Shown: positions 22,509 to 31,355, counted from the stretch's first letter. The stretch is DNA of 41,413 nucleotides from Alphaproteobacteria bacterium (GCA_003241875.1 QBLU01000031.1:1-41413), one strand, 5' to 3'. Made by a program: numbers and translations. The notes: generated from the letters alone by a model not told the origin.

Positions 22509-24668
22509 TTATTTGCTGTCGGCCCCCTTGGCGGCCAGCTGCGCGCCCTCGTCGCTGGCGAGGAACTTTGCCTGCTCGCCGACATAGGCCCGCACCGCCT
22601 CGATCTCCGCGGGCTTGAACCATTTGGCGAAGCTGACCATGCCGCGATCCTTGAGGATGCCGCCATGGACGACGGCGGCCCAGGCTTCGCGATCGCTCAG
22701 CGCGCCGGAGCGACGCAGGTCGGGCACCAGCCCGCTCGAACGCGCGCCGGCACCATGGCACAGGCCGCAATTGCCCTCGAAGATGTCGGCGCCCTGGGCG
22801 ATCTGCTGCGGCGTGAACTTGTCGGACGGCGGGTTGGCGGGGGCCAGCGCCGGCGCGTCATAGGGCGGCAGCTTCGCCGTGCCCCCCAGCTTGAACACCA
22901 GCATGCGGCCATTGGGCTGGATGCGCTGCGGCCCGTCGACATAGCCCGTCGACAGCGGATAGGCGCCGCCATAGCCAGCCGACACAGCGATATACTGGGT
23001 GCCGTCGACGGTATAGCTGACAGGGCCGGCCATCACGCCGGTCTGCGCGTCGAAGCTCCACACGGTCTTGCCGGTGGTGGCATCGAACGCCTGGAACTTG
23101 CCCTTGGCATTGCCCTGGAACACCAGGTTGCCGGCAGTGGCGAGCGCGCCGCCGTTCCATGGCCCGTCGTACTGGACGCGCCAGACTTCCCTTTGCTTGA
23201 CGGGATCCCAGGCCAGCAACTGCCCCTTCAGGATGGCGCGGGTGGCGCGGGTCTGCGCGGCGTTGTTCGGCGGCGCATTCAGTGCGGCGACGACGGCGAT
23301 GTTCCAGGCGCCCTGCTTGTGCTTGTAGCCGGCGTCGTTCTGATAGGCGAAGGGCACTTCCTGCGCCGGCAGGTAGACAAGGCCGGTTTTGGGACTGAAC
23401 GCCATCGGGTGCCAGTTGTGCGCGCCCAGCGCCGACGGCGTGACCAGCGCCGTCCCGGTGCGATAGCGCGCCTCCGGCACCTCGATCGGCCGTCCGGTTG
23501 CCGGGTCGACGCCGGTTGTCCAGCTTTGCGGTACGAAACCCTTGGCGCTGATCAGCTTTCCCGTTTCGCGGTCGATGACATAGAAAAACCCGTTCTTGGG
23601 TGCCTGCATCAGCACCTTGCGCGGCTGCCCGTCGATCGGAAGCGTCGCCAGGATGATCGGCTGGGTCTGGGTAAAGTCCCAGGTTTCGCCGGGTGTGCCC
23701 TGGTAATGCCAGATGTACTTGCCGGTGTCGGGGTTGAGCGCGACGACCGACGACAGGAAAAGATTGTCGCCCTTCCCGTCCGACCGCACCTGATGGTTCC
23801 ACGGCGAGCCGTTGCCGACGCCGATGTACAGGCGATCGAGCTCCGCATCATAGACGATGGCATCCCAGACGGTGCCGCCGCCGCCGGCCTGCCAGTACTT
23901 GCCCGACCAGCTGTCGCCGGCCTTGGCCTTCAGCACGTCGTCGGACGCCTCGCCGTCGGGGCCCTTCGCCGGGTCGCCGGGGATCGTGTAGAACCGCCAC
24001 GCCTTCTTGCCGGTCATCGCGTCATAGGCGGTGACATAGCCGCGGACGCCGAGTTCGGCGCCGCCGTTGCCGATCAGCACCTTGCCCTTCACCACGCGCG
24101 GCGCACCGGTGATCGTATAAGGCTGTTTCTGGTCGAAGGTGATGACCGACCATTTCACCTTGCCGGTCGCCTCATCGAGCGCAATCAGCCGGCCATCGAG
24201 CGCGCCGACAAAGATCATCCCGCCCCATGCCGCCACGCCGCGGTTGACGACATCGCAGCACGCCGAATGGCCCCGATCCTTCGACACTTCGGGGTCATAG
24301 GACCATTTGACCGCGCCTGTTGCCGCATCGAGCGCCATCACCTTCGACCAGGCGCTGGTCGTGTACATGACGCCGTCGATGACCAGCGGCGTCGCCTCCT
24401 GGCCGCGGTTGCTGTCGAAATCATGCGACCAGGCGAGCCCCAACTGGCCCGCATTGCCGGCGTTCACCTGCTCGAGATTGGCAAAACGCTGCTCGGCATA
24501 GCTGCCGCCATGGGTCATCCAGTTGCCGGGCTCTGCCGCGGCGTTCAGCAACCGCTGCGCATCGACACTGGCAGCGCGGGTCGGCATCGCGGCATCGCCC
24601 TGCCCCACCGGCACCAGCCACATCGCCGCTGCCATCGCCATGACGCTGGCGCCCGCCACAATCCGCAT
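22509..24668 (-). CDS. PQQ-dependent alcohol dehydrogenase, quinohemoprotein type
   Basis: The product is 719 aa with a signal peptide (MRIVAGASVMAMAAAMW...), so periplasmic. An eight-blade PQQ propeller is followed by a fused cytochrome c. The adjacent-cysteine ring Cys137-Cys138 (HSACCDV), the metal ligand region GNGGAELGVRG and the catalytic Asp331 in ETWDFTQTQ are all present. Position +2 from the catalytic Asp is Thr, not the Asp of lanthanide enzymes, so a calcium form is expected. The haem site is CGLCH (634-638), with a likely distal Met677 in GMVSF. It oxidises alcohols and passes electrons to its own haem. No pqq synthesis genes are in the window. Confidence 0.93.
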   Translation of the reverse strand: MRIVAGASVMAMAAAMWLVPVGQGDAAMPTRAASVDAQRLLNAAAEPGNWMTHGGSYAEQRFANLEQVNAGNAGQLGLAWSHDFDSNRGQEATPLVIDGVMYTTSAWSKVMALDAATGAVKWSYDPEVSKDRGHSACCDVVNRGVAAWGGMIFVGALDGRLIALDEATGKVKWSVITFDQKQPYTITGAPRVVKGKVLIGNGGAELGVRGYVTAYDAMTGKKAWRFYTIPGDPAKGPDGEASDDVLKAKAGDSWSGKYWQAGGGGTVWDAIVYDAELDRLYIGVGNGSPWNHQVRSDGKGDNLFLSSVVALNPDTGKYIWHYQGTPGETWDFTQTQPIILATLPIDGQPRKVLMQAPKNGFFYVIDRETGKLISAKGFVPQSWTTGVDPATGRPIEVPEARYRTGTALVTPSALGAHNWHPMAFSPKTGLVYLPAQEVPFAYQNDAGYKHKQGAWNIAVVAALNAPPNNAAQTRATRAILKGQLLAWDPVKQREVWRVQYDGPWNGGALATAGNLVFQGNAKGKFQAFDATTGKTVWSFDAQTGVMAGPVSYTVDGTQYIAVSAGYGGAYPLSTGYVDGPQRIQPNGRMLVFKLGGTAKLPPYDAPALAPANPPSDKFTPQQIAQGADIFEGNCGLCHGAGARSSGLVPDLRRSGALSDREAWAAVVHGGILKDRGMVSFAKWFKPAEIEAVRAYVGEQAKFLASDEGAQLAAKGADSK

Positions 24669-24781
24669 ATCCCATCCCCGTCGCTTTTATTGTTGGCAAC
24701 GAGACTATCAGCGTTCATCGCCACCGCAAGCAAACGAAAGTCGCAGGCCCATCCGCGGCCCGAGGCCGGGAGAAACACGCC

Positions 24782-25579
24782 ATGACCAACGCCTTTTCCG
24801 CGCGCGCCGCCCGGTTTCGCCAGCTTCACGCCGGCCCCGAGCTGCTGCGCCTCGCCAATGCCTGGGATGTCGGGACGGCGCGGTTGATCGAAAGCCTCGG
24901 CGCGCCGGCGATCGCCACCACCAGCGCCGGCCTGGCCTGGTCGCTCGGCTTTCCCGACGGCGACGCGCTGCCGCTGTTCCAGCACCTCAATACCGTCAAG
25001 GCGATCGTCGCTGCCGTGAAACTGCCCGTTACCGTCGACATCGAGGGCGGCTATTCGGATGAACCCAGGGAGGTCGGCGCCGCCGTCGGGCGCTTTGCCG
25101 CCGCCGGCGCGGTCGGCATCAACATCGAGGACGGCGCCGGCGCACCCGAATTGCTGGCCGCCAAGATCAAGGCGGCCAAGCGCCCCGACCTGTTCATCAA
25201 TGCCCGCTGCGACGTCTGGCTGCGCGCGCTGGCACCCGGCGACGAGCATGCCGAAACCATGCGCCGCGCCGTGGTCTATGCCGCTGCCGGGGCGGACTGC
25301 ATCTTTGTCCCCGGCGTTACCGACCGCGATGCCATCGCCCGCCTGGCGACCGACATCCGCGACCAGCTCGACCTGCCGCTGAACGTGCTGGCGCGCGATG
25401 GCCTGCCCGACGTGCCGACCCTGGAGGCCGCCGGCGTGCGCCGAATGAGCGCCGGGTCGGGCATCACCCAGGCGGTCTATGGCCTGACGCGCAGCCTCAC
25501 GCAGGACTTCCTGAGCGGCAGCGCCAGCAACGTGCCGGGCACCATGACCTATCCCGAAATCAACTCCCTGATGGGATGA
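24782..25579 (+). CDS. Isocitrate lyase/PEP mutase-family protein
   Basis: The product is 265 aa. The alpha/beta barrel motifs of the family are all here: LANAWDVGTARLIESLGAPA, TTSAGLAWSLGFPDGD, VTVDIEGGYSD with metal-binding acids, INIEDG and INARCDVW. Members cleave C-C or P-C bonds of 2-hydroxy or phosphono acids (isocitrate lyase, PEP mutase, oxaloacetate hydrolase). The flexible-loop KG...S sequence that separates subgroups is not obvious, so the reaction cannot be named. The gene is divergent from the PQQ dehydrogenase across 113 bp and overlaps the 3' end of a convergent small membrane-protein gene by 20 bp. Confidence 0.85.
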   Translation: MTNAFSARAARFRQLHAGPELLRLANAWDVGTARLIESLGAPAIATTSAGLAWSLGFPDGDALPLFQHLNTVKAIVAAVKLPVTVDIEGGYSDEPREVGAAVGRFAAAGAVGINIEDGAGAPELLAAKIKAAKRPDLFINARCDVWLRALAPGDEHAETMRRAVVYAAAGADCIFVPGVTDRDAIARLATDIRDQLDLPLNVLARDGLPDVPTLEAAGVRRMSAGSGITQAVYGLTRSLTQDFLSGSASNVPGTMTYPEINSLMG

Positions 25580-25757
25580 CCGGCACCGGCAGGCTGTTGA
25601 TCCACGCGTTGAACACGATGACGATGCCGGCGACGATCATCAGCGCCGCCTTGATGCGGTTGCCGCCGGGCTGGCGGACCAGCCAGATGCCGGTGATGAT
25701 CAGCGCCAGCGCCGCGGCGACCGACAGGCCGAGGATGATCTGGGGGGCTTCGTTCAT
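25560..25757 (-). CDS. Small two-helix membrane protein behind glpK
   Basis: The product is 65 aa. It has two hydrophobic segments (ILGLSVAAALALIITGIWLV and KAALMIVAGIVIVFNAWI) separated by a short positive turn, RQPGGNRIK. I do not recognise a family. The ATG lies two bases past the glpK stop, so it is probably translated with glycerol kinase. Its last 20 bp overlap the convergent PEP-mutase-family gene. It could be an accessory to glycerol transport or an unrelated passenger; no glpF is present in the window. The tight spacing and clean hydrophobic profile are the reasons for accepting it as real. Confidence 0.7.
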   Translation of the reverse strand: MNEAPQIILGLSVAAALALIITGIWLVRQPGGNRIKAALMIVAGIVIVFNAWINSLPVPVIPSGS

Positions 25758-25759
25758 GC

Positions 25760-27235
25760 TCAATCGGCCAAGGTCTGGCGGACGGCGCGTGCCCAGGCGG
25801 CACGGCGGGTCGTCCGGCGTTCGGTGTCGATGCCGGGGGTGAAGCTGCGATCCGGCGCCGACATGGCCGCGGCGGCCTCGCCAAGGTCGGCCCACAGCCC
25901 GGCGCCGACCCCGGCCAGCATCGCCGCGCCCAGCGCCGTCGTCTCGATGATTCGCGGCCGTTCGACGGGGATGCCCAGGCTGTCGGCGAGGTCCTGGCAC
26001 AGCCAGTCATTGGCAACCATGCCGCCATCGACCCGCAGCCCGGCCGCAGCGACGCCATCGGCCGCCAGCGCGTCGACCAGGTCGGCGGTCTGCTGCCCCA
26101 TGGCTTCCAGCGTGGCGCGGACGATATGGGCGCGGGTCGTGCCGCCCGACAGCCCGGTCAGCAGCCCACGCGCCCCTGGCCGCCAGTGCGGCGCGCCCAT
26201 CCCCGCCAGCGCCGGCACGAACACGACGCCGCCACTGTCGGGTACGCTCTGCGCCAGCGCCTCGGTTTCCTGGCTGTTGCCGATGATGCCCAGCCCGTCG
26301 CGTAGCCACTGGACGGCCGCACCGGCGGTGAAGATCGATCCTTCCAGCGCATAGGCCGGCACGCCGCCGAGCCGCCACGCCACTGTCGACAACAGCCGGT
26401 GCATCGATGTCGGGGGGGTCGGCCCGGCATGGGCGAGCAGGAAACAGCCGGTGCCATAGGTCGCCTTCAACTGCCCGGGTGCGAGGCACGCCTGGCCAAT
26501 CGCCGCTGCCTGCTGGTCGCCGGCGCTGCCGGTGATCGGCGTTTCCCCGCCGAGCAGCGCCGTGGTCGCCAGTGTCCCGGCGCAATCAACAATCGTCGGC
26601 AGCACCGAAGCCGGCACACCGATCAGCGCGCACAGGCCCGCGTCCCACGCACAGGCGCCCAGGTCCATCAGTAACGTCCGCGACGCATTGGTCGCATCGC
26701 TGACATGGCGCGCACCGGCGGACAGTTTCCAGATCAGCCAGCTTTCGACCGTCCCCACGAGCAACCGGCCGTCGCGTTCCGCCGCCGCCACCTGCGGCCA
26801 ATTGTCCAGCGCCCAGCGAATCTTGGTCCCCGAGAAATAGGGGTCGAGCAGCAGGCCGGTCTGTGACTGCACCGCCGGTTCGTGGCCGGCGGCCTGCAAC
26901 GCCGCGCAGGCGTCGGCGGTGCGACGATCCTGCCAGACGATGGCGTTGGCCAGCGGCTCGCCGCTCATGCGGTCCCAGAACACGATGGTTTCGCGCTGGT
27001 TGGTGATGCCGATCGCCTTGATGCGCGGCGCGCCGACCTGGTCGGAGACATCGATCAGGCAATCCCGGCTCAACCGCCAGATCTCGGCAGCATCGTGTTC
27101 GACCCACCCCGATTGCGGGTAATGCTGGGTGATCGGCCGGCCGCAGCTGGCGACGATCGCGCCCCGGGTGTCGAAGGCGATGGCGCGGGTCGAGGTGGTC
27201 CCGGCGTCGAGGACGAGGATGAGGTCAGCTGTCAT
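25760..27235 (-). CDS. glpK: Glycerol kinase
   Basis: The product is 491 aa, slightly shorter than the usual ~500. The FGGY-family phosphate motif LVLDAGTTSTRAIAFD opens the protein. IGITNQRETIVFWDRMSGEP and NAIVWQDRR form the glycerol site. GSAGDQQAAAIGQ and RVDGGMVANDWL complete the ATP-binding fold. It phosphorylates glycerol to glycerol-3-phosphate, the substrate of the divergent glpD. The 47-bp gap between them must hold both promoters. The small membrane protein gene follows directly. The N-terminal MTADLILVLDAG gives a clear start at 27235. Confidence 0.96.
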   Translation of the reverse strand: MTADLILVLDAGTTSTRAIAFDTRGAIVASCGRPITQHYPQSGWVEHDAAEIWRLSRDCLIDVSDQVGAPRIKAIGITNQRETIVFWDRMSGEPLANAIVWQDRRTADACAALQAAGHEPAVQSQTGLLLDPYFSGTKIRWALDNWPQVAAAERDGRLLVGTVESWLIWKLSAGARHVSDATNASRTLLMDLGACAWDAGLCALIGVPASVLPTIVDCAGTLATTALLGGETPITGSAGDQQAAAIGQACLAPGQLKATYGTGCFLLAHAGPTPPTSMHRLLSTVAWRLGGVPAYALEGSIFTAGAAVQWLRDGLGIIGNSQETEALAQSVPDSGGVVFVPALAGMGAPHWRPGARGLLTGLSGGTTRAHIVRATLEAMGQQTADLVDALAADGVAAAGLRVDGGMVANDWLCQDLADSLGIPVERPRIIETTALGAAMLAGVGAGLWADLGEAAAAMSAPDRSFTPGIDTERRTTRRAAWARAVRQTLAD

Positions 27236-27282
27236 GCCGCCTTCCCTAAACCGGCGCCGGCGACTAGTTAACCCCGCACAGC

Positions 27283-28809
27283 ATGACCACCGCCAGCCTC
27301 GACCGAATCCATGACCTGCTGATCATCGGCGGCGGCATCAATGGCGCCGGTATCGCCCGCGACGCCGCGGGCCGCGGGCTCACCGTGGCGCTGGTCGAGG
27401 CCGGCGATCTCGGCGGCGCCACCTCGAGCGCCTCGACGAAGCTGATCCATGGCGGCCTGCGCTATCTCGAATTCTATGCCTTCGGCCTGGTTCGCAAGGC
27501 GCTCGCCGAACGCGAGGTGCTGCTCGACATCGCGCCGCATATCAGCTGGCCGCAAAGCTTTGTCTTGCCCCAGGCCGGCACCCGGCCGGTATGGATGCTG
27601 CGCGCCGGGCTGTGGCTGTACGACAACCTCGCCCGGCGCCGCATCGTGCCTGGCTCGTCGCGTATCGACCTGCGCCGGGATCGTGCCGGCCGGGCGCTCG
27701 ACGCCCGCTACAGCACCGCCTTTCGTTATTGGGACGGTTGGGTCGACGATGCCCGCCTGGTCATCGCCAATTGCCAGGATGCCCGCAATCGCGGCGCGCT
27801 GATCCTGCCGCGCACCCGGGTCACCCGCGCCGAGTATAATGGCAATTCGTGGCAGGTGACGCTCGGCGACGGCCGCAGCTTGCAGGCGCGCCGCATCGTC
27901 AACGCCGCCGGGCCCTGGGCCTCCGAGGTCGCACGCAGCGTGCTCGGCCGCAACGACGCCCCGGCGCTGCGGCTGGTGCAAGGCTCCCACATCGTCACCC
28001 GCCGCGTCCATCTCGGCCGCGACGCCTTCATGTTCCAGCAGCCCGACGGCCGCATCATCTTCGTCATTCCGTATGAGCGCGATTTCTCGCTGATCGGCAC
28101 GACGGAGCGCGACATCGAAGCGCCTGAGGCGGCGCGGATCACCGCCGACGAGACCGATTACCTGCTCGCCGCCGCCAATCGCTATCTGGCGCGGCCGCTG
28201 ACCCATGACGATGTCGTGCACAGCTTTGCCGGCGTCCGCCCGCTGGTGCTCGAGGCCGGCAAGGGAGACCGTGAGACGACGCGCGACTATCGCCTCGTCG
28301 AACACGACGGCGTGCCGGCGATGACCGTCGTCGGCGGCAAGATCACCACCTATCGCGTGCTCGCCGAGGACGTGCTGAAGCGCATCGTCCCCAAATCAAA
28401 GCCGTGGACCCATGCCGCGGCGCTGCCCGGCGGCGATGTCGACAAGCTGCCGGGCGAAACTGGCCAGGAGGCCTTTGGGCGCTGGCTGGGGAGCCTGATC
28501 GCGGCAAACGAGAACTACGATCCCAAGCTGGTCAAGCGGCTGGCGATCACCCTCGGCACGGCGGCGGAACCACTGCTCGCCGCCGGTCTCGGCGCCAACA
28601 TCGGCGGGATCTTCGAGGCTGAACTGCAGCATTATGTCGATGCCGAATGGGCAACCAGCGCCGACGACGTGTTGTGGCGTCGCACCAAGCTGGGCCTGCA
28701 CATCGGCAGCGCCGGCCGCGCCGATATCGCGCGCTGGTTCGGCGAGGCGGCCGGCCCCGCCAGCATCGATACGCCGATCACCCACCGCTTCGCGACCCCG
28801 CCGGCCTGA
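27283..28809 (+). CDS. glpD: Glycerol-3-phosphate dehydrogenase, FAD-dependent
   Basis: The product is 508 aa. The FAD-binding dinucleotide motif LLIIGGGINGAGIARDAAGR is at residues 8-27, followed by GGATSSASTKLIHGGLRYLE, the GlpD/GlpA signature. Further blocks are RIVNAAGPWASEV, SFAGVRPLV and VVGGKITTYR near the end of the catalytic part, then the helical C-terminal cap domain. It oxidises sn-glycerol-3-phosphate to dihydroxyacetone phosphate at the inner face of the membrane and feeds electrons into the quinone pool. It is paired head to head with glpK. A glpR-type repressor is not in the window. Confidence 0.96.
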   Translation: MTTASLDRIHDLLIIGGGINGAGIARDAAGRGLTVALVEAGDLGGATSSASTKLIHGGLRYLEFYAFGLVRKALAEREVLLDIAPHISWPQSFVLPQAGTRPVWMLRAGLWLYDNLARRRIVPGSSRIDLRRDRAGRALDARYSTAFRYWDGWVDDARLVIANCQDARNRGALILPRTRVTRAEYNGNSWQVTLGDGRSLQARRIVNAAGPWASEVARSVLGRNDAPALRLVQGSHIVTRRVHLGRDAFMFQQPDGRIIFVIPYERDFSLIGTTERDIEAPEAARITADETDYLLAAANRYLARPLTHDDVVHSFAGVRPLVLEAGKGDRETTRDYRLVEHDGVPAMTVVGGKITTYRVLAEDVLKRIVPKSKPWTHAAALPGGDVDKLPGETGQEAFGRWLGSLIAANENYDPKLVKRLAITLGTAAEPLLAAGLGANIGGIFEAELQHYVDAEWATSADDVLWRRTKLGLHIGSAGRADIARWFGEAAGPASIDTPITHRFATPPA

Positions 28810-28827
28810 GCCCGAAGCCCGCGACGT

Positions 28828-29796
28828 TCAGCCCGCCTCCGCCAGGCAGGCGGCAAACACCCCCGCCTCGACGTTGCCGCCCGACAGCACCACCAGCACG
28901 GTCTTGCCGGCAAGGTCGATCCGCCCCGCCAGCGCCGCCGCCAGCGCCACCGAACCGCCGGGCTCGACCACCAGCTTCAGTTCGCGAAAGGCAAAGGCGA
29001 CCGCGCGCGCGACTTCGGCCTCGCTGACGACATGGCCAACGGCGCCATGCGAGCGCAGCGTCGCAAATGTCAGCTCCGACATCCGCAACGTCTGCAGCGC
29101 ATCGCAGCGGGTCGGCTGCGGGTCGGTGACCGGCACGATCGCGTCGCCGGCAAGACTGCGGGTGACATCGTCCCAATTCTGCGGCTCGACGGCGGTGACC
29201 GGCAGTTGCGACCCGACGGCAAAGCCGCTGGCCAGGCCGCCGCCGCCACAGCAGACCAGCGCCAGGTCGGCCGCCACGCCCATCGCCGCCAGATCGCTGA
29301 CGGCTTCCAGCCCGGCCGTCCCCTGCCCGGCGATGACGTGGCGATCGTTGAACGGCGGCACGACGACAGCGCCCCGCCCGGCGGCGATCGCCGTCGCGAT
29401 GGCGTCGCGATCCTCGGTCAGCCGGTCGTAGAACACCACCTCGGCGCCATGGCCGCGGGTCCGTTCCACCTTGATCGACGGCGCGTCGCTCGGCATCACG
29501 ATCGTCGCGGGCATGCCGAGCAGCCTTGCCGCCAGCGCCACGCCCTGGGCATGATTTCCCGATGAAAAGGCGACGACTCCCGCACCGCGCTGGTCGGCGG
29601 CGATGGCCGACAGGCGATTGTAGGCGCCGCGAAACTTGAACGAGCCGGTGCGCTGCAGATTCTCGGCCTTCAGCCACACCCGGGCGCCGGTCAGCGCGTC
29701 GAGCGCGTCGCTGCGCACCAACGGGGTTCGCACGGCCACGCCGGCAATTCGGCCCGCCGCTGCAACAACCTCGTCATGGGTTACGCTGGAAGTCAT
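28828..29796 (-). CDS. Threonine/serine dehydratase, PLP-dependent
   Basis: The product is 322 aa with no C-terminal ACT domain, so it resembles catabolic threonine dehydratase or serine racemase. The PLP lysine is Lys54 in GSFKFRGAYN. SSGNHAQGVALAA and CCGGGGLASG are the phosphate-binding loops, and the C-terminal VLSGGNVEAGVF block is typical. It deaminates threonine to 2-oxobutyrate or serine to pyruvate, or interconverts serine isomers. With ilvD at 36.5 kb it could supply isoleucine precursors, but the genes are not linked. The ATG at 29796 has a purine-rich GGGGG stretch upstream and gives the family's normal N-terminus; a longer frame from 29937 would cross the divergent promoter region. 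Confidence 0.9.
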   Translation of the reverse strand: MTSSVTHDEVVAAAGRIAGVAVRTPLVRSDALDALTGARVWLKAENLQRTGSFKFRGAYNRLSAIAADQRGAGVVAFSSGNHAQGVALAARLLGMPATIVMPSDAPSIKVERTRGHGAEVVFYDRLTEDRDAIATAIAAGRGAVVVPPFNDRHVIAGQGTAGLEAVSDLAAMGVAADLALVCCGGGGLASGFAVGSQLPVTAVEPQNWDDVTRSLAGDAIVPVTDPQPTRCDALQTLRMSELTFATLRSHGAVGHVVSEAEVARAVAFAFRELKLVVEPGGSVALAAALAGRIDLAGKTVLVVLSGGNVEAGVFAACLAEAG

Positions 29797-29889
29797 TGAA
29801 AAAGCCCCCTTTCCTGTTCGCGGGAACCTACAGACAAGCTGTTGAAAGGGCAACGAAAAACACTGTTTTTTACGCCAGCGAAAAAACGT

Positions 29890-29918
29890 CTTTACATGGG
29901 GGGTCGGCGACCCTAGAT
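29890..29918 (+). promoter_or_regulatory. Predicted promoter of the decarboxylase gene
   Basis: CTTTAC (29890-29895) and CTAGAT (29913-29918) are exactly 17 bp apart, each one or two bases from the alphaproteobacterial consensus CTTGAC/CTATAT. Transcription would start near 29925, giving a leader of about 85 nt. Confidence 0.6.
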
Positions 29919-29924
29919 ACGCCC

Positions 29925-30001
29925 TCCGCTGCCCCATGGGACTTCCACCGCAAGGCAGCTTTGGTGACGACGCAAGTCGTCACGCTTTGCCCACCCGGAG
30001 G
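29925..30001 (+). promoter_or_regulatory. Structured mRNA leader, candidate speF-type element
   Basis: The leader carries a perfect 8-bp hairpin, GTGACGAC-GCAA-GTCGTCAC (29964-29983), closed by a GNRA tetraloop. An outer GGCA/TGCC pair (29954-29957 with 29988-29991) would enclose it with an internal loop between. A strong GGAGG (29997-30001) follows at once. Rfam lists a speF motif upstream of ornithine decarboxylase genes in alphaproteobacteria. Position and gene match, but I could not compare the consensus, so identity is inferred. Confidence 0.55.
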
Positions 30002-30010
30002 TCCCTTGAA

Positions 30011-31207
30011 TTGCACGAAAACCATAACGCGCTGGGGGTAGCGCTCGGCCAGAAGCCGACCCAACCCGTCACCCTTGTCCGGCCCCACGCCGCGCATCGC
30101 GCTGCCCGTTACTTCCTCGAGAAGTTTCCGGGTACGTCGATGTATGCGGTGAAGGCCAACCCGTCGCCGGACTTGATCCGTGCGCTATGGGATGCCGGCA
30201 TCACGCATTTCGACGTCGCGTCGATCGCCGAGGTGCGCCTGGTGCGTGGCCTGCTGCCGCACGCGACCCTGTGCTTCATGCACCCGGTCAAGGGCCAGGA
30301 AGCCATTGCCGAGGCGTACAAGGTTCATGGCGTCCGCACCTTCAGCCTCGATTCTCTGATCGAACTCGAAAAGATCGTCGAGGCGACCTCTGCTGACGGT
30401 GTCGCCGCGAGCGACTTGACGCTCTGCGTCCGGCTGCGCGTGTCGTCGTCGCATTCCAAGCTCAGCTTGGCGTCGAAGTTCGGCGTCGCGGCCGAGGATT
30501 CGGCACCGCTGCTGATGGCTACCCGTCAGGCGGCCGATGCCCTGGGCATCTGCTTCCACGTCGGTTCGCAGGCAATGAGCCCGCAGGCCTATGCCGAGGC
30601 GCTAGCCCAGGTTCGTGTCGCCATCGTCGCCGCCGGTGTCACCGTCGACGTCGTCGATGTCGGCGGCGGTTTCCCGTCGATCTACCCGGGCATGGAGCCG
30701 TCGGCGCTCGATGGCTATTTCGAGGTCATCCACCGCGCCTATGAAGCGCTGCCGGTGTCCTATTCGGCGGAACTCTGGTGCGAGCCGGGCCGGGCGCTGT
30801 CGGCGGAATATGCCAGCGTCCTCGTCCGCGTCGAGGCGCGCAAGGATGACGTGCTCTACATCAACGACGGCGCCTACGGCTCGTTGTTCGATGCGGCGCA
30901 TGTCGCTTGGCGTTTCCCGGTCGCACTGGTTCGCAACACCGATTCGCGCGCCAAGACGATGGGCTTCAGCTTCTACGGGCCGACCTGCGACGACATGGAT
31001 TTCATGCACGGGCCGTTCGACCTGCCCGCCGATATCCAGGCTGGCGACTATATCGAGGTCGGCATGCTTGGCGCCTATGGCTCGGCAATGCGCACCGGTT
31101 TCAACGGCTTCACCGCCGGCGCGACGGTGATCGCCCGCGACGAGCCGATGGAAACCGCCTATGGTGTCACGGAAGAGTCCGAAGCCAAGGTTATACGACT
31201 CCGCTAG
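30011..31207 (+). CDS. Ornithine/lysine decarboxylase, fold type III PLP enzyme
   Basis: The product is 398 aa when started at TTG 30011, nine bases behind GGAGG. The PLP lysine is in SMYAVKANPSPDLI (Lys48). Other active-site blocks are HFDVASIAEV, FHVGSQAMSP, VVDVGGGFPS, CEPGRALSAEY and GPTCDDMD, whose Cys is the catalytic residue of eukaryotic-type ornithine decarboxylases. It converts ornithine to putrescine, and possibly lysine to cadaverine. The frame is open upstream to ATG 29936, but that lies within the structured leader and has no ribosome site. The deoxyhypusine-synthase-like gene follows 148 bp later on the same strand, implying a polyamine pathway. Confidence 0.92.
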   Translation: MHENHNALGVALGQKPTQPVTLVRPHAAHRAARYFLEKFPGTSMYAVKANPSPDLIRALWDAGITHFDVASIAEVRLVRGLLPHATLCFMHPVKGQEAIAEAYKVHGVRTFSLDSLIELEKIVEATSADGVAASDLTLCVRLRVSSSHSKLSLASKFGVAAEDSAPLLMATRQAADALGICFHVGSQAMSPQAYAEALAQVRVAIVAAGVTVDVVDVGGGFPSIYPGMEPSALDGYFEVIHRAYEALPVSYSAELWCEPGRALSAEYASVLVRVEARKDDVLYINDGAYGSLFDAAHVAWRFPVALVRNTDSRAKTMGFSFYGPTCDDMDFMHGPFDLPADIQAGDYIEVGMLGAYGSAMRTGFNGFTAGATVIARDEPMETAYGVTEESEAKVIRLR

Positions 31208-31247
31208 AACCCTGCCGCGGCCCTGTGCCAAGGCTATTCATCCCCTG

Positions 31248-31266
31248 CCCCGGCTTCGTGCCGGGG
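31248..31266 (+). repeat. Hairpin between the decarboxylase and DHS-like genes
   Basis: A perfect 7-bp stem CCCCGGC/GCCGGGG with loop TTCGT lies 40 bp past the decarboxylase stop. There is no T-run, so it is more likely an mRNA-processing or pause hairpin than a terminator. Confidence 0.45.
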
Positions 31267-31327
31267 TAGCTTACCCGCTCGGCGCCGGAATGATCCGGCC
31301 GCGGGCGACGCTGTTGTCGGCGTCGTG

Positions 31328-31348
31328 CCAGTGACACGCCACTGGAGG
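31328..31348 (+). promoter_or_regulatory. Hairpin masking the Shine-Dalgarno of the DHS-like gene
   Basis: CCAGTG (31328-31333) pairs with CACTGG (31340-31345). The last two bases of the right arm are the first two of GGAGG (31344-31348), the ribosome site seven bases ahead of ATG 31356. Folding would therefore reduce translation. Whether anything controls it is unknown. Confidence 0.4.
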
Positions 31349-31355
31349 CATTCAA

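Noticed and set aside
22665-24785. Long plus-strand frame opposite the PQQ dehydrogenase
   Set aside because: Antisense shadow without recognisable motifs; the minus strand gives a full PQQ propeller and cytochrome c.
29936-30010. ATG 29936 as start of the decarboxylase
   Set aside because: It lies in the leader hairpin region with no ribosome site, while TTG 30011 has GGAGG nine bases upstream and fits family length.
31248-31266. Hairpin as terminator between decarboxylase and DHS-like gene
   Set aside because: No T-run follows, and both genes belong to one pathway, so I do not call a transcription end there.
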